Origin: Teratosphaeria epicoccoides
Lineage: Eukaryota; Ascomycota; Dothideomycetes; Mycosphaerellales; Teratosphaeriaceae
Assembly (NCBI GenBank): GCA_021401465.1
Contig: JADDMT010000111.1
Location: forward strand, 28,649-92,648
DNA: 64,000 bases
Direction: 5' to 3'
The notes under the pieces: generated by a model
What the model was told of the DNA's origin: nothing
The model's database searches: none
What the model saw: the letters and a program-made list of their open reading frames with translations, nothing else
Position numbers and translations under genes: made by a program
In this document: in pieces, positions 63,816-64,000 of the stretch
How the letters are laid out: each line of letters starts with the position of its first letter
How positions within the stretch are numbered: position 1 is the first letter of the stretch

Positions 63816-64000
63816 TGATACGGTTGATACTAGGGGACCATTTGAACCGCATGGGTTCTAATAGCCGCCCTTAGCATGCAGTGACCCTGCCACATATGGC
63901 AAGGGGGTCCTTCGTACATACGTTAGCTTGTATGTCGTCCGAGTAGGATCAGTTGTCGACGTAGGACGCCCCTACGTCGCTGACCCTACGGTACCCCTAC
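63816..64000 (+). repeat. Third LTR, cut by the window edge
   Basis: Its first 185 bases match the LTR at 62824 with one C/T difference (near 63,971). The remaining 132 bases and the true right flank lie outside the window. Confidence 0.93.

Larger units (their letters stand above)
55449..64000 (+). mobile_element. Ty3/Gypsy chromovirus, nested, with antisense gene and tandem 3' duplication
   Basis: A nearly complete LTR retrotransposon. Order: LTR (55449-55765), leader, gag-pol in one frame (55858-60822), an antisense gene (62459-60963), LTR (62824-63140), then a second copy of the last 672 internal bases and a third LTR that leaves the window at 64000. The chromodomain at the pol end places it among chromoviruses. 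All coding parts carry stops from apparent CpA-to-TpA mutation, so the copy is dead. I could not identify target-site duplications because the right end is outside the window. It interrupts an older element at 55448/55449. Confidence 0.93.

Noticed and set aside
1..64000. CRISPR arrays, prokaryotic operons or plasmid origins
   Set aside because: Gene structure, introns and repeats are those of a fungal nuclear genome; no spaced direct repeats of CRISPR type were seen.

Overview
The window is nuclear DNA of a filamentous ascomycete (Pezizomycotina; a Dothideomycete is my inference). The reasons are dense genes on both strands, short introns (about 50-60 bases) with GT..AG ends and CTAAC/CTGAC branch sites, a Zn2Cys6 regulator, fungal-type Mediator Med5, and a mutated repeat block whose damage fits repeat-induced point mutation (RIP). 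I had no database access; all names come from reading motifs. I built exon models by hand and checked reading-frame continuity.

Bases 1-52,750 are a gene-rich block of mostly single-copy housekeeping genes. In order they are: an aldo/keto reductase with a frameshift, Mediator Med5, a short-chain dehydrogenase, a Zn2Cys6 plus hexapeptide acetyltransferase fusion, mitochondrial ribosomal protein uL3m, a small membrane protein, GINS subunit Psf2, the ALG10 glucosyltransferase, a SprT-like protein lacking its HExxH motif, a PP2C phosphatase, choline-phosphate cytidylyltransferase, a Tcp11/Sok1 family protein, Cia1, Rho1, a Siw14-like phosphatase, Yvh1, a C2H2 zinc finger protein, Vfa1, argininosuccinate lyase, a methyltransferase and a KHDC4-like KH protein. 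They do not form one pathway. Two pairs share short divergent promoters: PSF2/ALG10 and VFA1/ARG4. Between genes there are stretches of up to 3.3 kb in which I see no gene.

From about 53,000 to the window end lies a nested repeat block. An older decayed element (53.1-55.45 kb) carries two convergent genes: a Zn2Cys6-like protein on the + strand and an unrecognised protein on the - strand. The second gene is cut at its 5' side by the insertion of a Ty3/Gypsy chromovirus. That retrotransposon has 317-base TG...CA LTRs and a single-frame gag-pol (55858-60822) ending in a chromodomain. About 46 in-frame stops, all TAG or TAA, and transitions at catalytic residues fit CpA-to-TpA mutation.

Between pol and the 3' LTR the element carries an extra gene on the opposite strand (62459-60963). 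It has two apparent 50-base introns that restore one reading frame and a cysteine-rich N-terminus. The last 992 bases of the element, including the start of this antisense gene and the 3' LTR, are tandemly duplicated; the second copy runs off the window. The antisense zinc-cluster gene, recurring in related form in the neighbouring older element, is the most unusual thing I see here.
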